NCBI GenBank assembly: GCA_965224605.1
Contig: CBDCZP010000010.1
Coordinates: forward strand, 186,001 to 250,000
Source: HyVt-477 sp965224605
GTDB lineage: Bacteria; Pseudomonadota; Gammaproteobacteria; Thiotrichales; Thiotrichaceae
DNA length: 64,000 nt
Direction: 5' to 3'
In this document: piece by piece, positions 39,140 through 47,257 of the stretch
Position numbering within the stretch: the first letter of the stretch is position 1
How the letters are laid out: each line of letters opens with the position of its first letter
The notes under the pieces: generated by a model
Database searches by the model: none
Told to the model about the DNA's origin: nothing
Seen by the model: only the letters and a program-made list of their open reading frames with translations
Position numbers and translations under genes: made by a program

Positions 39140-39895
39140 TTATAACTTCCGCTTCGCAATACGACGTTGTCTAACCGCTTCATATAAACACACACCCGTA
39201 GCAACTGAAATATTCAAGCTGGATATTTTTCCTGCCATGGGTAAATTCAGTAAATAATCACAATGCTTTTCCGTTAATCTGCGAATACCCGTCCCTTCTG
39301 CCCCCATCACTAATGCAATTGAACCAGTAAAATCCTGTTCAAACACATCACTATCAGCTTTATCACTAGTGCCCATGATCCATATACCTGCATCTTTCAA
39401 ACTGTCCAAAGTACGTGCAAGGTTGGTTACCTGAATTAAGGGCACTAGTTCTGCTGCTCCCGATGCCACTTTTCGTACAGTCGGCGTTAAACCGACCGAG
39501 TTGTCTTTGGGGATTATGACAGCATGTACTCCTGCCGCTTCTGATGTTCGTAAACAAGCGCCCAGGTTATGCGGATCAGTCACCCCATCTAGGATCAATA
39601 ATAGTGGTGGTTCATCCAGCTTAATCAACAAATCGAACAAATCATTCTCAGAGTGTGCGTCCGGCATTTCATACTCAGCAACAATATGCTGATGTTTATT
39701 GCTTTTTGCCAGTTTCTCCAGCTGCTTGGAATCGGCATCCCTTACTTTTAGACCGGCTTTTTTAGCACTGTTTAAAAGTTGTGAAAGGCGTTTGTTAGGC
39801 TGTTGGATATCAGCCCACAAACTAATGATATTAGAAGCATCATTTTCAATGGCAGTCAGTACAGCATGAATGCCATGAATAGTGGTTTTTGACAT
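39140..39895 (-). CDS. rlmB: 23S rRNA (guanosine-2251-2'-O)-methyltransferase RlmB
   Basis: A 251-residue SPOUT methyltransferase. The N-terminal RNA-binding domain starts with IHGIHAVLTAI. The three SPOUT motifs are LDGVTDPHNLGACLRTSEAAG, LVMGAEGTGIRRL and LPMAGKISSLNISVATGVCLYE. Length and motifs match RlmB. rnr, its usual partner, is not upstream; instead it heads an operon with two GTPase genes. Confidence 0.95.
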   Translation of the reverse strand: MSKTTIHGIHAVLTAIENDASNIISLWADIQQPNKRLSQLLNSAKKAGLKVRDADSKQLEKLAKSNKHQHIVAEYEMPDAHSENDLFDLLIKLDEPPLLLILDGVTDPHNLGACLRTSEAAGVHAVIIPKDNSVGLTPTVRKVASGAAELVPLIQVTNLARTLDSLKDAGIWIMGTSDKADSDVFEQDFTGSIALVMGAEGTGIRRLTEKHCDYLLNLPMAGKISSLNISVATGVCLYEAVRQRRIAKRKL

Positions 39896-39950
39896 CTATC
39901 TTAATCCAGTGATTCAAAGTTATGTATCCTGATTGTAATTATAACTACAT

Positions 39951-40040
39951 AACCGGACACTTTTAGGATTAATTTAAGGAATTTATGAATGTGTTAGTTG
40001 CTAGGAAGCGGCGGCCAAGTTACCCACGAAAACCGGACAC
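39951..40040. mobile_element. Insertion-sequence end fragments (AACCGGACAC)
   Basis: AACCGGACAC occurs at 39951-39960 and again at 40031-40040, the second within TTACCCACGAAAACCGGACAC (40020-40040). Nearly the same 21-mer, with one extra A, recurs in the same orientation at 41828-41849. These look like terminal sequences of related IS elements left behind by decay. Confidence 0.5.
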
Positions 40041-40147
40041 CTTAACGTAGTAAACATCAGCCTTCTATGATTGGTTAAACAGAGAACCCTCAGAAATGTG
40101 ACAGCGTAGGCCGTGGTCGGAAGAGCTGTTGAGCTGTTGAGCTGAAC

Positions 40148-40268
40148 TATGACAAATTCAAGAAACGTTATGGTGCGCCTCAATTAGCTGTTGAAATCCT
40201 GAAAATAAATCCCGTGCAGTGTTAACTTTGTTGCGAAACTCCTAAAGAAAGGGCTGGTGGGCTTGTAG
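40148..40268 (+). pseudogene. IS3-family transposase fragment, frameshifted
   Basis: One frame reads YDKFKKRYGAPQLAVEILK (from 40148) and then hits a stop. A second frame continues SVNFVAKLLKKGLVGL (40218-40265). Joined, this is the HTH_21-like region of IS3-family OrfB (the Y-G-x-x-R-I / V-x-R-x-M-K-x-x-G-L pattern). The catalytic DDE core is missing, so it is a decayed relic. Confidence 0.75.
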
Positions 40269-40730
40269 TCCCCGTAGCTGGCTCACGCCACCATGCATAG
40301 GGAAGCAACTTACCCTAAAACACTAATTCTTTAAAAAGCCATGTTTTGTGATAAATTTACTTGAAAGGTATTTGTTGTTGCACTTAAAGCTTGATATTAA
40401 GAATTTAACTTGATTTTAGCACTTGACGTTGTTTTGATGGTATAAATTTAACTGAGCTTTTGAGTTCAGCAAGTAAGAACATATTTGAGAATAGATTTTC
40501 TTCGAATTTATATCCGTTGTTAAAACATCAAAAAATGTAATATTCAATTCATACTTCGCACCTATGTCATTAAGCTAAGTATAGTGAGATAATCAGTGGT
40601 AAATTCAGACAAAGAAAGGCGAAGGTGATAGTCATCGGTATGAAACAGAACATAGTGGCTCTTTTGGCGGCTCCAGTCGATCTGCTGGCTAAAAGCAAAT
40701 TCCTATCCTTAACTGTGTTGTGGTCTCCCT
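40269..40730. other. Intergenic, AT-rich stretch after the IS relic
   Basis: No gene recognised. A 36-codon frame (40640-40750) overlaps the next gene start and shows no domain or well-placed binding site. Base composition changes from AT-rich to GC-rich near 40620, marking a junction with transferred DNA. Confidence 0.45.
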
Positions 40731-41447
40731 GTGGACCGAGACAGCCTTGAACAGTTCGTGGAATCTCTGGCAACGGCTGGATGCTCTGATCGCTATCCCT
40801 TGGAAGGAATCCTCAGCATGCAGCTAATTGGTCGCTACCACAATTCTGGCTACGAGGCTGTTGCTGATGGCGTCATAGACTTCTTTGAGCGACGCCAAGA
40901 TTTGCAGCGGCCGGGAGTGGCCTTCGGTCCCGGCGGCACCGACGCGGAGCCCGCCAAGATTTCGACGGACATCAGTCTCGTGGCGCACAGCCGCTCTGAT
41001 CCTGAGGCATTCGCTCTTACAGATCTGATCGTTCGGGGTGTCTCAGCAGGTCTGGAGCGCTACCTGCAGGAACGACCTCTGTTCCGCCAGGTCTGCCCAG
41101 ATCAGGAGCTGTTTGTAATGCCGGTGTTCAACCTGCAGCGTTATGCTCCCGGCGAGGGCTTCCGGCAGTGGCACTGCGACTGGACGATTAGCGACGAAGC
41201 CACCGAGCCAGTGCACCGCGTGCTGGCTTGGATCCTCTACTGCGACTCTGTCGCGGAAGCCGGTACGGAATTCCACTGGCAAGAGCATCACGAAGTGGCG
41301 GAGCGGGGCAAACTGCTGATCTTTCCAGCCTCACCCTCTCACATCCATCGTGGCAGGGTGACTAACGAGCTAAGCAAGACGATCGCCACTGGCTGGATCA
41401 ATGCTGGGTCGCGTGAGGGATTCATAAAGCGTCTGGCTCGCTCCTGA
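40731..41447 (+). CDS. 2-oxoglutarate/Fe(II) oxygenase-like protein, GC-rich and probably acquired
   Basis: A 238-residue protein starting at GTG. The double-stranded beta-helix motifs are visible: H148-x-D150 in RQWHCDW, a WILYCDSV...AGTEFHWQ strand as in prolyl-4-hydroxylase-like enzymes, and a distal histidine (H206) in SHIHRGRV. The usual arginine that grips 2-oxoglutarate appears as K216. The substrate is unknown. The gene is visibly richer in G+C than everything around it and is embedded in IS debris. The start is uncertain because no clear binding site precedes the GTG. Confidence 0.7.
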   Translation: MDRDSLEQFVESLATAGCSDRYPLEGILSMQLIGRYHNSGYEAVADGVIDFFERRQDLQRPGVAFGPGGTDAEPAKISTDISLVAHSRSDPEAFALTDLIVRGVSAGLERYLQERPLFRQVCPDQELFVMPVFNLQRYAPGEGFRQWHCDWTISDEATEPVHRVLAWILYCDSVAEAGTEFHWQEHHEVAERGKLLIFPASPSHIHRGRVTNELSKTIATGWINAGSREGFIKRLARS

Positions 41448-41465
41448 GGCAAAGGTGCCAGACGG

Positions 41466-41665
41466 GAATGGCACTTACTTAAGAATAAATAACCATGTAT
41501 TACAGCCAGTTGAAAAATACACTTGCACAAACACGGATAATGTAACCGTTTAATTTCTTGACCCATGACCCATTATGTAGATCTGTTTAAGTCTATGATA
41601 CTGGCCTGTAGGTAACTTTAACTAATTGATTATGTTGCTATATAACTCTTAAGTAAGTGCCATTC
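41466..41665. mobile_element. 200-bp MITE with 11-bp target duplication
   Basis: A perfect 19-bp terminal inverted repeat (GAATGGCACTTACTTAAGA at 41466-41484, its complement at 41647-41665) bounds 200 bp without coding capacity. It is flanked by perfect direct repeats GTGCCAGACGG (41455-41465 and 41666-41676). The long 10-12 bp duplication and this terminus suggest mobilisation by an IS4-type transposase. It inserted just after the 2OG oxygenase stop. Confidence 0.93.
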
Positions 41666-41676
41666 GTGCCAGACGG

Positions 41677-41918
41677 ATTGTTTTCAACCATTTTTTTACG
41701 ATTACAAACCCTGGCATCCTCTATGTCCCGAAGATGCTACAAAGATATGGACAGACCTTGTCTTTTACTTACCTCTGAATTAGAGCAATTACCTACGACA
41801 AGTGGCCATATCATTCTTTGCTGTTTGTTACCCACGAAAAACCGGACACGCTATTAGTTAGGTTTTGCTTCAAAGATGGTACTTTAGCCGCTATATACCT
41901 AACATCGTAATCTATTAA
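41677..41918. other. Decayed DNA between MITE and cytochrome relic
   Basis: No gene recognised. It includes the IS-end-like sequence TTACCCACGAAAAACCGGACAC (41828-41849), which matches 40020-40040 in the same orientation. Confidence 0.45.
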
Positions 41919-42188
41919 ATCCGACTTGGTAAAAACATTTTCACGTCAGGTATCAAAAGTAAGTCGGTTCCAGCTTGTTCAAGTTGTCATGGAAGCAAAG
42001 GCTTAGGGAATAAAGAGGCGGCTTACCCATCCTTAGCTAATCAGCATAAGGAGTATATTGCTAAAATTCTAAAAGACTTCCGAGAAGGAAAACGAAAAAA
42101 TGATAAAGATAAGCTGATGAGAAATGTGGCATCAAAGCTTAGCGATAAGGAAATTGAAGCTCTAGCTACTTATATCAGCAATCTCTGA
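41919..42188 (+). pseudogene. Class I cytochrome c, C-terminal fragment
   Basis: An 89-codon frame without a start codon; a stop lies directly upstream at 41916. It contains GKNIFTSG, a heme site CSSCHG, and YPSLANQHKEYI and LSDKEIEALATYISNL, the typical C-terminal half of a c4/c553-type cytochrome. The N-terminal part and signal peptide are gone, apparently lost at the IS junction near 41850. It is 15 bp upstream of a cupredoxin gene, so the two were probably one periplasmic electron-transfer operon. Confidence 0.8.
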
Positions 42189-42203
42189 CCCAAAAAGGAA
42201 ACT

Positions 42204-42488
42204 ATGATGAAAAAAATACTTACGATTTTTGGAAAAACATTATTACTATTTCAGCTATTGCCAATACTCGCTTTTGCAGAAGGAGATATGACCGCTCAAG
42301 ACCCTATTGAAGTTACCGTTAGTCTCGGAAACGAAAACAACAAGCTTCGTTTCTATCCTTCTGCATTAGAGTTTGAAACAGGCAAGTTGTATAAGCTTGT
42401 TATTAAAAACCCCAGTAAACAGAAACATTACTTTAGTGCAGAAGGTCTATCGCGATCTGTTTTTACACGTAAGGTACAAATCGTATAG
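42204..42488 (+). pseudogene. Cupredoxin-like exported protein, 3'-truncated
   Basis: 94 residues with a signal peptide (cleavage near AFA|EG) and a good binding site (AAGGAAA). The body (VTVSLGNENNKLRFYP ... TGKLYKLVIKNPSKQKHYFSAEGL) looks like the first half of a plastocyanin-like domain with one histidine ligand (H73). It stops before the C-terminal Cys-His-Met ligand loop, so it should not bind type 1 copper. The last 50 codons lie within a 216-bp segment that is repeated downstream. Confidence 0.7.
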
Positions 42489-42553
42489 ATATACGATACT
42501 AACATATATAATTGTTGATTATTGAAAGATACAATCATATAGTGTCTTTATGC
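42338..42553. repeat. 216-bp perfect direct repeat, copy A
   Basis: This segment (3' part of the cupredoxin gene plus 65 bp after it) reappears at 42850-43065 with no difference found by eye, at an offset of 512 bp. The two copies are separated by a 296-bp IS30-family fragment. Confidence 0.95.
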
Positions 42554-42747
42554 TTCCGTTCTTTGGCATAGTTATTGGCGCTTTTATACCAATAGACTCC
42601 ATTACTTTCTTTGTTCCTGTTTATCTCTCTACTGACCGTACTGGCGGATCTATCTATTGAATCTGCTATGTCTCTGATCGTGTGATTTCGAAGGGATAAG
42701 TAATATATACAATAGCGTTCATTTGAGCTTAAATGGGTGTAAGACAT
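42535..42747 (-). pseudogene. IS30-family transposase, N-terminal fragment
   Basis: 70 residues beginning MSYTHLSSNERYCIYYLSLR, followed by a HTH_38-type helix-turn-helix (IRDIADSIDRSASTVSREINRN), as in IS30 transposases. The frame is cut after about 65 codons, and its last residues come from the repeated cupredoxin segment. The DDE core is missing. The IS terminus (GAGTTCCAACACCAAG on the minus strand) abuts repeat copy B at 42849. Confidence 0.88.
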
Positions 42748-42849
42748 CGTAGGTTCCTGACTTTTAAATTGTGGTAATTTAAAGTTATCAGATTCTTGCG
42801 ATGTCTTCTTTATTTAGTCTAAGTGTTGCACTTGGTGTTGGAACTCAGG

Positions 42850-43065
42850 CAACAAGCTTCGTTTCTATCCTTCTGCATTAGAGTTTGAAACAGGCAAGTT
42901 GTATAAGCTTGTTATTAAAAACCCCAGTAAACAGAAACATTACTTTAGTGCAGAAGGTCTATCGCGATCTGTTTTTACACGTAAGGTACAAATCGTATAG
43001 ATATACGATACTAACATATATAATTGTTGATTATTGAAAGATACAATCATATAGTGTCTTTATGC
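42850..43065. repeat. 216-bp perfect direct repeat, copy B
   Basis: Second copy of 42338-42553. Its 3' end (TTTATGC) supplies the start codon of the AAA ATPase gene at 43062, so that gene's upstream region equals the sequence after the cupredoxin fragment in copy A. Confidence 0.95.
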
Positions 43066-44234
43066 AAACACTACTATATCAATACAACCCTTGGTGGGAG
43101 GATACAACAGAAAATAAAGGTATCGAGCCACGTGAGAAATATCAAAGCGAGTTAAGAAAATACTTAGAGTTTAAGCAGTTAATTGTTCTAACGGGTCTTC
43201 GTCGAGTTGGAAAAACAACTCTTATGAAGCTCCTTATAGAAGAATTAATAAAGGATGGAGTCCTACCAAAGCATATACTGTATGTAAGCTTAGATGATTA
43301 TCTTCTTGATAGTAAATCAATCATTGATGTTATTAATGAATTTAGAAAAATTCACAAAATTACAATGGATCAAAAAATATACTTATTTTTTGATGAGGTT
43401 ACTTATAAAAAAGACTTTCATATCCAGTTGAAGAATATCTACGATTCACAGAATACAAAAATAGTTACAGCATCTTCTTCATCCTCACTGCTTAGAGATA
43501 AAAAAGCCAGTCTTACTGGCAGATCTATTTCACTAGAAATAAAACCACTAGACCTTGATGAGTACCTTTCTTTCAAGGGTATAAAGTTAAAAAAGAGAGA
43601 CAGTCAGTTACATAAGTCGTATTTTTTAGACTATTGCAAAGACGGAGGCATGCCTGAGAACGTATTGAACCCAAGCAGGGAATATCTTATGAACCTTGTA
43701 GATGACATTATTCAAAAAGATATTACGGCGTTTCATGGTATAAAGAACCACCAGATAGTAAGAGACTACTTTACATTGCTGATGGAGAGAAGTGGTAAGC
43801 AACTAAGTATTAATAAAATTGGTAAAATACTAAATATCTCCCCCGACACATCAAGACGTTATCTAGGCTACTTCGAATCCACCTATCTTATTCATTTATT
43901 ACCACGGTGGGGAAAAACGAATCAAAAGTTGCTATCGGCTAAAAAAATATATGCATCTGATCTTGGTATCAAACACCTATTTATGGGAGAAAGGGATCTA
44001 GGTAGTTACTTCGAAAACTACATCTATTTACGCTTAAGAAACAAGAAGACCGTGTATTATTTATATGAAAACACAACTGAAATTGACTTTATTACAGAAG
44101 ACAAAATATTAATAGAATCTAAGTTCTACTCTCAGTTAGATGAGAAACAACAAAAGCTGTATGATGAATATCCAGCAAGTAAAAAATATGTCATTGATTC
44201 TGTAGAAGGCTTATCAGTTTTAAACAAGTTATGA
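43062..44234 (+). CDS. AAA_14 / DUF4143 ATPase
   Basis: A 390-residue protein. The Walker A motif GLRRVGKTTL is near residue 45, Walker B is KIYLFFDEV, and SGRSISLEIKPLDLDEYLSF-like text follows (here TGRSISLEIKPL). The C-terminal DUF4143 domain (from about 210) ends with a PD-(D/E)xK-like strand, EIDFITEDKILIESKFY. These ATPases are widespread, often mobile or present in many paralogous copies, and their function is unclear. No binding site precedes the ATG, which comes from the duplicated segment. Confidence 0.85.
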   Translation: MQTLLYQYNPWWEDTTENKGIEPREKYQSELRKYLEFKQLIVLTGLRRVGKTTLMKLLIEELIKDGVLPKHILYVSLDDYLLDSKSIIDVINEFRKIHKITMDQKIYLFFDEVTYKKDFHIQLKNIYDSQNTKIVTASSSSSLLRDKKASLTGRSISLEIKPLDLDEYLSFKGIKLKKRDSQLHKSYFLDYCKDGGMPENVLNPSREYLMNLVDDIIQKDITAFHGIKNHQIVRDYFTLLMERSGKQLSINKIGKILNISPDTSRRYLGYFESTYLIHLLPRWGKTNQKLLSAKKIYASDLGIKHLFMGERDLGSYFENYIYLRLRNKKTVYYLYENTTEIDFITEDKILIESKFYSQLDEKQQKLYDEYPASKKYVIDSVEGLSVLNKL

Positions 44235-44626
44235 CTATAACTGACAATCATAAAGTTTATTGTCTTAGTATCATTATGTTATCGTAACATTAAATCATAT
44301 AAGTAAATTCAAGAGGGACTTTTTTACTCAGCGGTTGATTTACACTCATTGCATTCTGTGAGTTTATCGTAGCTTCAAGTCCCGTGCCTTCGATGTCAAA
44401 AGCTCCTCAATTTGGCGTCTAAGTCCCAAGATTCAAACATTATTACACTCGAAATTAAATAATTTATCAGTGTCTTATAGTATTTAGTGCATGCAATAGA
44501 TACGCTTGATAAATCGTCAAAATATTGAGTAACCTGTCTGAACGATGTATATAATCAAGAAGAAATTCTGATCATAGAGTTACTGTAAAAGTGCCACATA
44601 CTTTTGCAGTTGTGATATTACAGTCC
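44235..44626. other. Intergenic region between convergent ATPase and ccdB
   Basis: About 390 bp. A weak 6-bp dyad (GACAAT/ATTGTC, near 44241-44262) follows the ATPase stop. No gene, RNA or mobile element end was recognised. Confidence 0.45.
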
Positions 44627-44944
44627 CTAGATGCCAGAAACTAGCATATCCAATGCATCTAATATTTGGTATCGATATCGTTCAATTGAAATTACTTCTG
44701 TTTTCAAAATTGCCCTTGGAACAGATGTCATTTGATGAGTTAACAAAACAAAGCTATCATCATCAATCTCTATAACTGGGCAAAGTTTTTTAACATCTGT
44801 TTTTTCAAGTGTGGAGTGATGCGATAGTGGAATTACTAGGCGAGAATTTAAATCACTTAGTAAAGAATTTTGAATATCTACAAAATATGGGTAAGCACTC
44901 TTTGTAGTGTTATCTTCATTCTTATACAGCATAAATTGACACAT
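44627..44944 (-). CDS. ccdB: CcdB-family toxin
   Basis: A 105-residue protein with the CcdB pattern: QFMLYKNED at the start, YPYFVDIQNSLLSDLNSRLVIPL, then LCPVIEIDDDSFVLLTHQMTSVP and a helical end. CcdB poisons DNA gyrase. It overlaps the ccdA stop by one base (TGATG) and so is coupled to it. The C-terminal tail that contacts gyrase looks complete. Confidence 0.92.
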   Translation of the reverse strand: MCQFMLYKNEDNTTKSAYPYFVDIQNSLLSDLNSRLVIPLSHHSTLEKTDVKKLCPVIEIDDDSFVLLTHQMTSVPRAILKTEVISIERYRYQILDALDMLVSGI

Positions 44945-45189
44945 CAGAAATTCCTATATGAGTCTGAAAATAATCCGTTTTTATCAGCTAAGCTATTAAG
45001 TGCCTCAATAGCTTTTTTATTGCTTTTCTGCCATTTTTCCCGTTCATATATACGCAATTCATTCTCAAGAGCTAGTTCTAACGTAGCTGATAAATTAATC
45101 TTAAGGGTTTTAGCTTTAGAAAGTAGATCACTGTTTATACTTAGATTAGTGGCTTTCTTTGTGGCACTATGATCATATATATTTAACAT
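44944..45189 (-). CDS. ccdA: CcdA-family antitoxin
   Basis: An 81-residue protein. The N-terminal ribbon-helix-helix (KATNLSINSDLLSKAKTLKINLSATLELAL) binds DNA, and the C-terminal tail (WQKSNKKAIEALNSLADKNGLFSDSYRNF) is the toxin-wrapping part. A binding site AAAGGAAA precedes the ATG. It should repress its own operon together with CcdB. Confidence 0.93.
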   Translation of the reverse strand: MLNIYDHSATKKATNLSINSDLLSKAKTLKINLSATLELALENELRIYEREKWQKSNKKAIEALNSLADKNGLFSDSYRNF

Positions 45190-45210
45190 AACAGTTTCCT
45201 TTTATAGTTA

Positions 45211-45231
45211 ATGCGCATAAGCAATGCGCAT
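45211..45231. promoter_or_regulatory. Probable CcdA operator
   Basis: Two perfect 8-bp palindromes ATGCGCAT (45211-45218 and 45224-45231) with centres 13 bp apart lie 22 bp upstream of the ccdA start. Paired palindromes at this place are typical sites for ribbon-helix-helix antitoxin autoregulation. A TTGACG hexamer further upstream on the minus strand is a possible -35. Confidence 0.7.
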
Positions 45232-45360
45232 CTAAAATATATCAGATAATCGTCAAACACACAATACAAAGCTGTGTATGCAAAGCTACAAAATTTATTT
45301 TTCATAGAAAAATAATAAATAAATTCAGTAATTTATAATAAATAACTCTAGAGATAAAAC

Positions 45361-45380
45361 GGCTCAAGGAGGAGCGAGCC
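45361..45380 (-). terminator. Intrinsic terminator candidate of the bat operon
   Basis: On the minus strand the stem GGCTC ... GAGCC with a ten-base loop is followed by GTTTTATC. It lies about 100 bp past the batD stop. The stem is only five pairs. Confidence 0.45.
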
Positions 45381-45481
45381 TTCTTAAAAAAATATAGTGA
45401 AATGATATAATCAATCAATATGATTACGGCGTAACTTGCTAATATTGGATAGGTTCGATTGATTCGTGAAGCAACTAACCC

Positions 45482-47257
45482 TTAGGGGTACATTTTTTTC
45501 AAACGAACACTTTTTTCTTGTATAACGTCCGAGTAGGAATATTTATTAATAACATCCCATAAGCCAACTCCTTTCCAGTTGGGAGCTGATTTAGCATATA
45601 ACGCCCGGCTTAATTGCTCGATTTCATGTTGCATATAACCTTGATTTGCTTTTCCAATGCCTTCCAGCGTAGATGGTTTTATCCCTGCTATTTCTTTTGC
45701 CCATTGAGGAAGGAGTTGGTGAACTTTTTGAGGGTCATTTTCCAAACAAGCGAACTTCAATGCATCCAGTAAAAATTGTTTTTCATCTTCTTTATTATTC
45801 TTTGTCTCTTTGCTCAGTTGGGTAGCAGGTGCCTTTCTAATGCGGAATCTATAAAACAGATATCCAGACAATGAAAGAAATAAGAACAATAAAAGTATTT
45901 TCCCGAACCCAGTGCTCTCGCTCCTTTGCTTTGGCTTGCTGTCCGAATGTCGCCCTTCCTCTTCTTTCTCATTACTAATACTATCCCCCACCCACAATGT
46001 CTGTTCTTCTAGTCTCCCTGTTTCCTGCTGCTCAGTAATGGTATTCCACCAGGATAGCTGAAATTGGGGTATATCGATTTGCTTTGCTTTGGAAGGAATG
46101 AGGGTGATTTTTTGACTCCACACACCAGTTACACCTGCAAGCGTTAACGTATTATTCAATTCTACTGGTTGGAAATAAGCTTTAACATCTTGCGGAATTT
46201 CCATCTTAATATCGGGGAGTTGCTCGGCACGTAAACCGTCAGCAATGATACCCAGTTGCACGGTAACAGGCTGCCCTATTTGCAAATTATCCAGTGATTG
46301 TGACCAGTTCCTGTATAGGGTGATATTTTTTGCCGGTAACCAATATTCTCCACTGTAGGATTCTGCTTGTGCATTAATATCAAGACTTAGCATGGGTGCA
46401 GAAGCCTTTACATCATATATTTTCGTTGATCCCGTTGATAAACCAAAGGCAGCTAGATTGCTTTCTTCCTTGGGGGATTCAGCCTGTCCACTAAAGTCAG
46501 CTTTTTCTATTTCTAATGTGCCACTGTATTTAGGGAATAACGCATAGCTACGTTCTATCACGTGGTAACGCTTGCCCTTAACACGCCAATAATAGGGAGC
46601 TTCTTGTGGCAGAGGGATTATTTCTGCAGCATTGTTTTTTATCACTGGGGGGCTTAATGTCGCATTTTTCAGTGGTATCATATGATATATTTTTTGGGTC
46701 AAAACCACCTGTCCCTGAACATAGCCCTTTACATCACCCTGTTGGATATCAGTTTCAACTTCTACAAACACATTCTTGCCGTTGCCACTTCCTTTATTAT
46801 CTGTGTCATCATCCCCATCAACCTTTCTAGGCTTAGTTGACTTAACCTCTGTTTTATCACTAGGATTGCTCACTATTTTATCCGTAACTCGCAATCGTAT
46901 CGGCGCTGTGCTTTCATTTCCTATTTTGATAGACGGAATAATCAAACTGCCCTTTTTCTTGGGTAGGAGTGTCAGTACCCAATTTTTTCTGATGAGTGTT
47001 ACCCCCTTTTCACTATGCAGGCTGCTAGCATTTGTTTTTTTCAAAACCTGAAAACTATCTTTCAATACGGATAAATCGGGGCTATCCAGTGTGACCGAGT
47101 CCAGAGAAATCGTTAGCGTCACCGTTTCATCCATAGCAATAACTGCCGGATTAACACGTACCATAGCTGGCGTTGCGAAGACGGATTGCAATGCCGAAGC
47201 TGCCAATAAAGCCCAAAGAACATATGTTCTAATAGTGGATTTAAGGGGAGTTACCAC
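45482..47257 (-). CDS. batD: BatD-like aerotolerance protein
   Basis: A 591-residue protein with a signal peptide (12-28), a large beta-rich periplasmic region (repeated Ig-like segments of the BatD type), one membrane helix near 450-470 (ILLLFLFLSLSGYLFYRF) and a cytoplasmic helical tail. BatD works with BatA and BatB in a membrane complex linked to MoxR ATPases. Last gene of the operon; it overlaps the preceding gene by 7 bp. Confidence 0.88.
   Translation of the reverse strand: MVTPLKSTIRTYVLWALLAASALQSVFATPAMVRVNPAVIAMDETVTLTISLDSVTLDSPDLSVLKDSFQVLKKTNASSLHSEKGVTLIRKNWVLTLLPKKKGSLIIPSIKIGNESTAPIRLRVTDKIVSNPSDKTEVKSTKPRKVDGDDDTDNKGSGNGKNVFVEVETDIQQGDVKGYVQGQVVLTQKIYHMIPLKNATLSPPVIKNNAAEIIPLPQEAPYYWRVKGKRYHVIERSYALFPKYSGTLEIEKADFSGQAESPKEESNLAAFGLSTGSTKIYDVKASAPMLSLDINAQAESYSGEYWLPAKNITLYRNWSQSLDNLQIGQPVTVQLGIIADGLRAEQLPDIKMEIPQDVKAYFQPVELNNTLTLAGVTGVWSQKITLIPSKAKQIDIPQFQLSWWNTITEQQETGRLEEQTLWVGDSISNEKEEEGRHSDSKPKQRSESTGFGKILLLFLFLSLSGYLFYRFRIRKAPATQLSKETKNNKEDEKQFLLDALKFACLENDPQKVHQLLPQWAKEIAGIKPSTLEGIGKANQGYMQHEIEQLSRALYAKSAPNWKGVGLWDVINKYSYSDVIQEKSVRLKKMYP

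Noticed and set aside
40640..40750. 36-codon frame upstream of the 2OG oxygenase as a leader peptide gene
   Set aside because: No binding site at proper distance and no recognisable sequence; the overlap with the GTG start may be chance.
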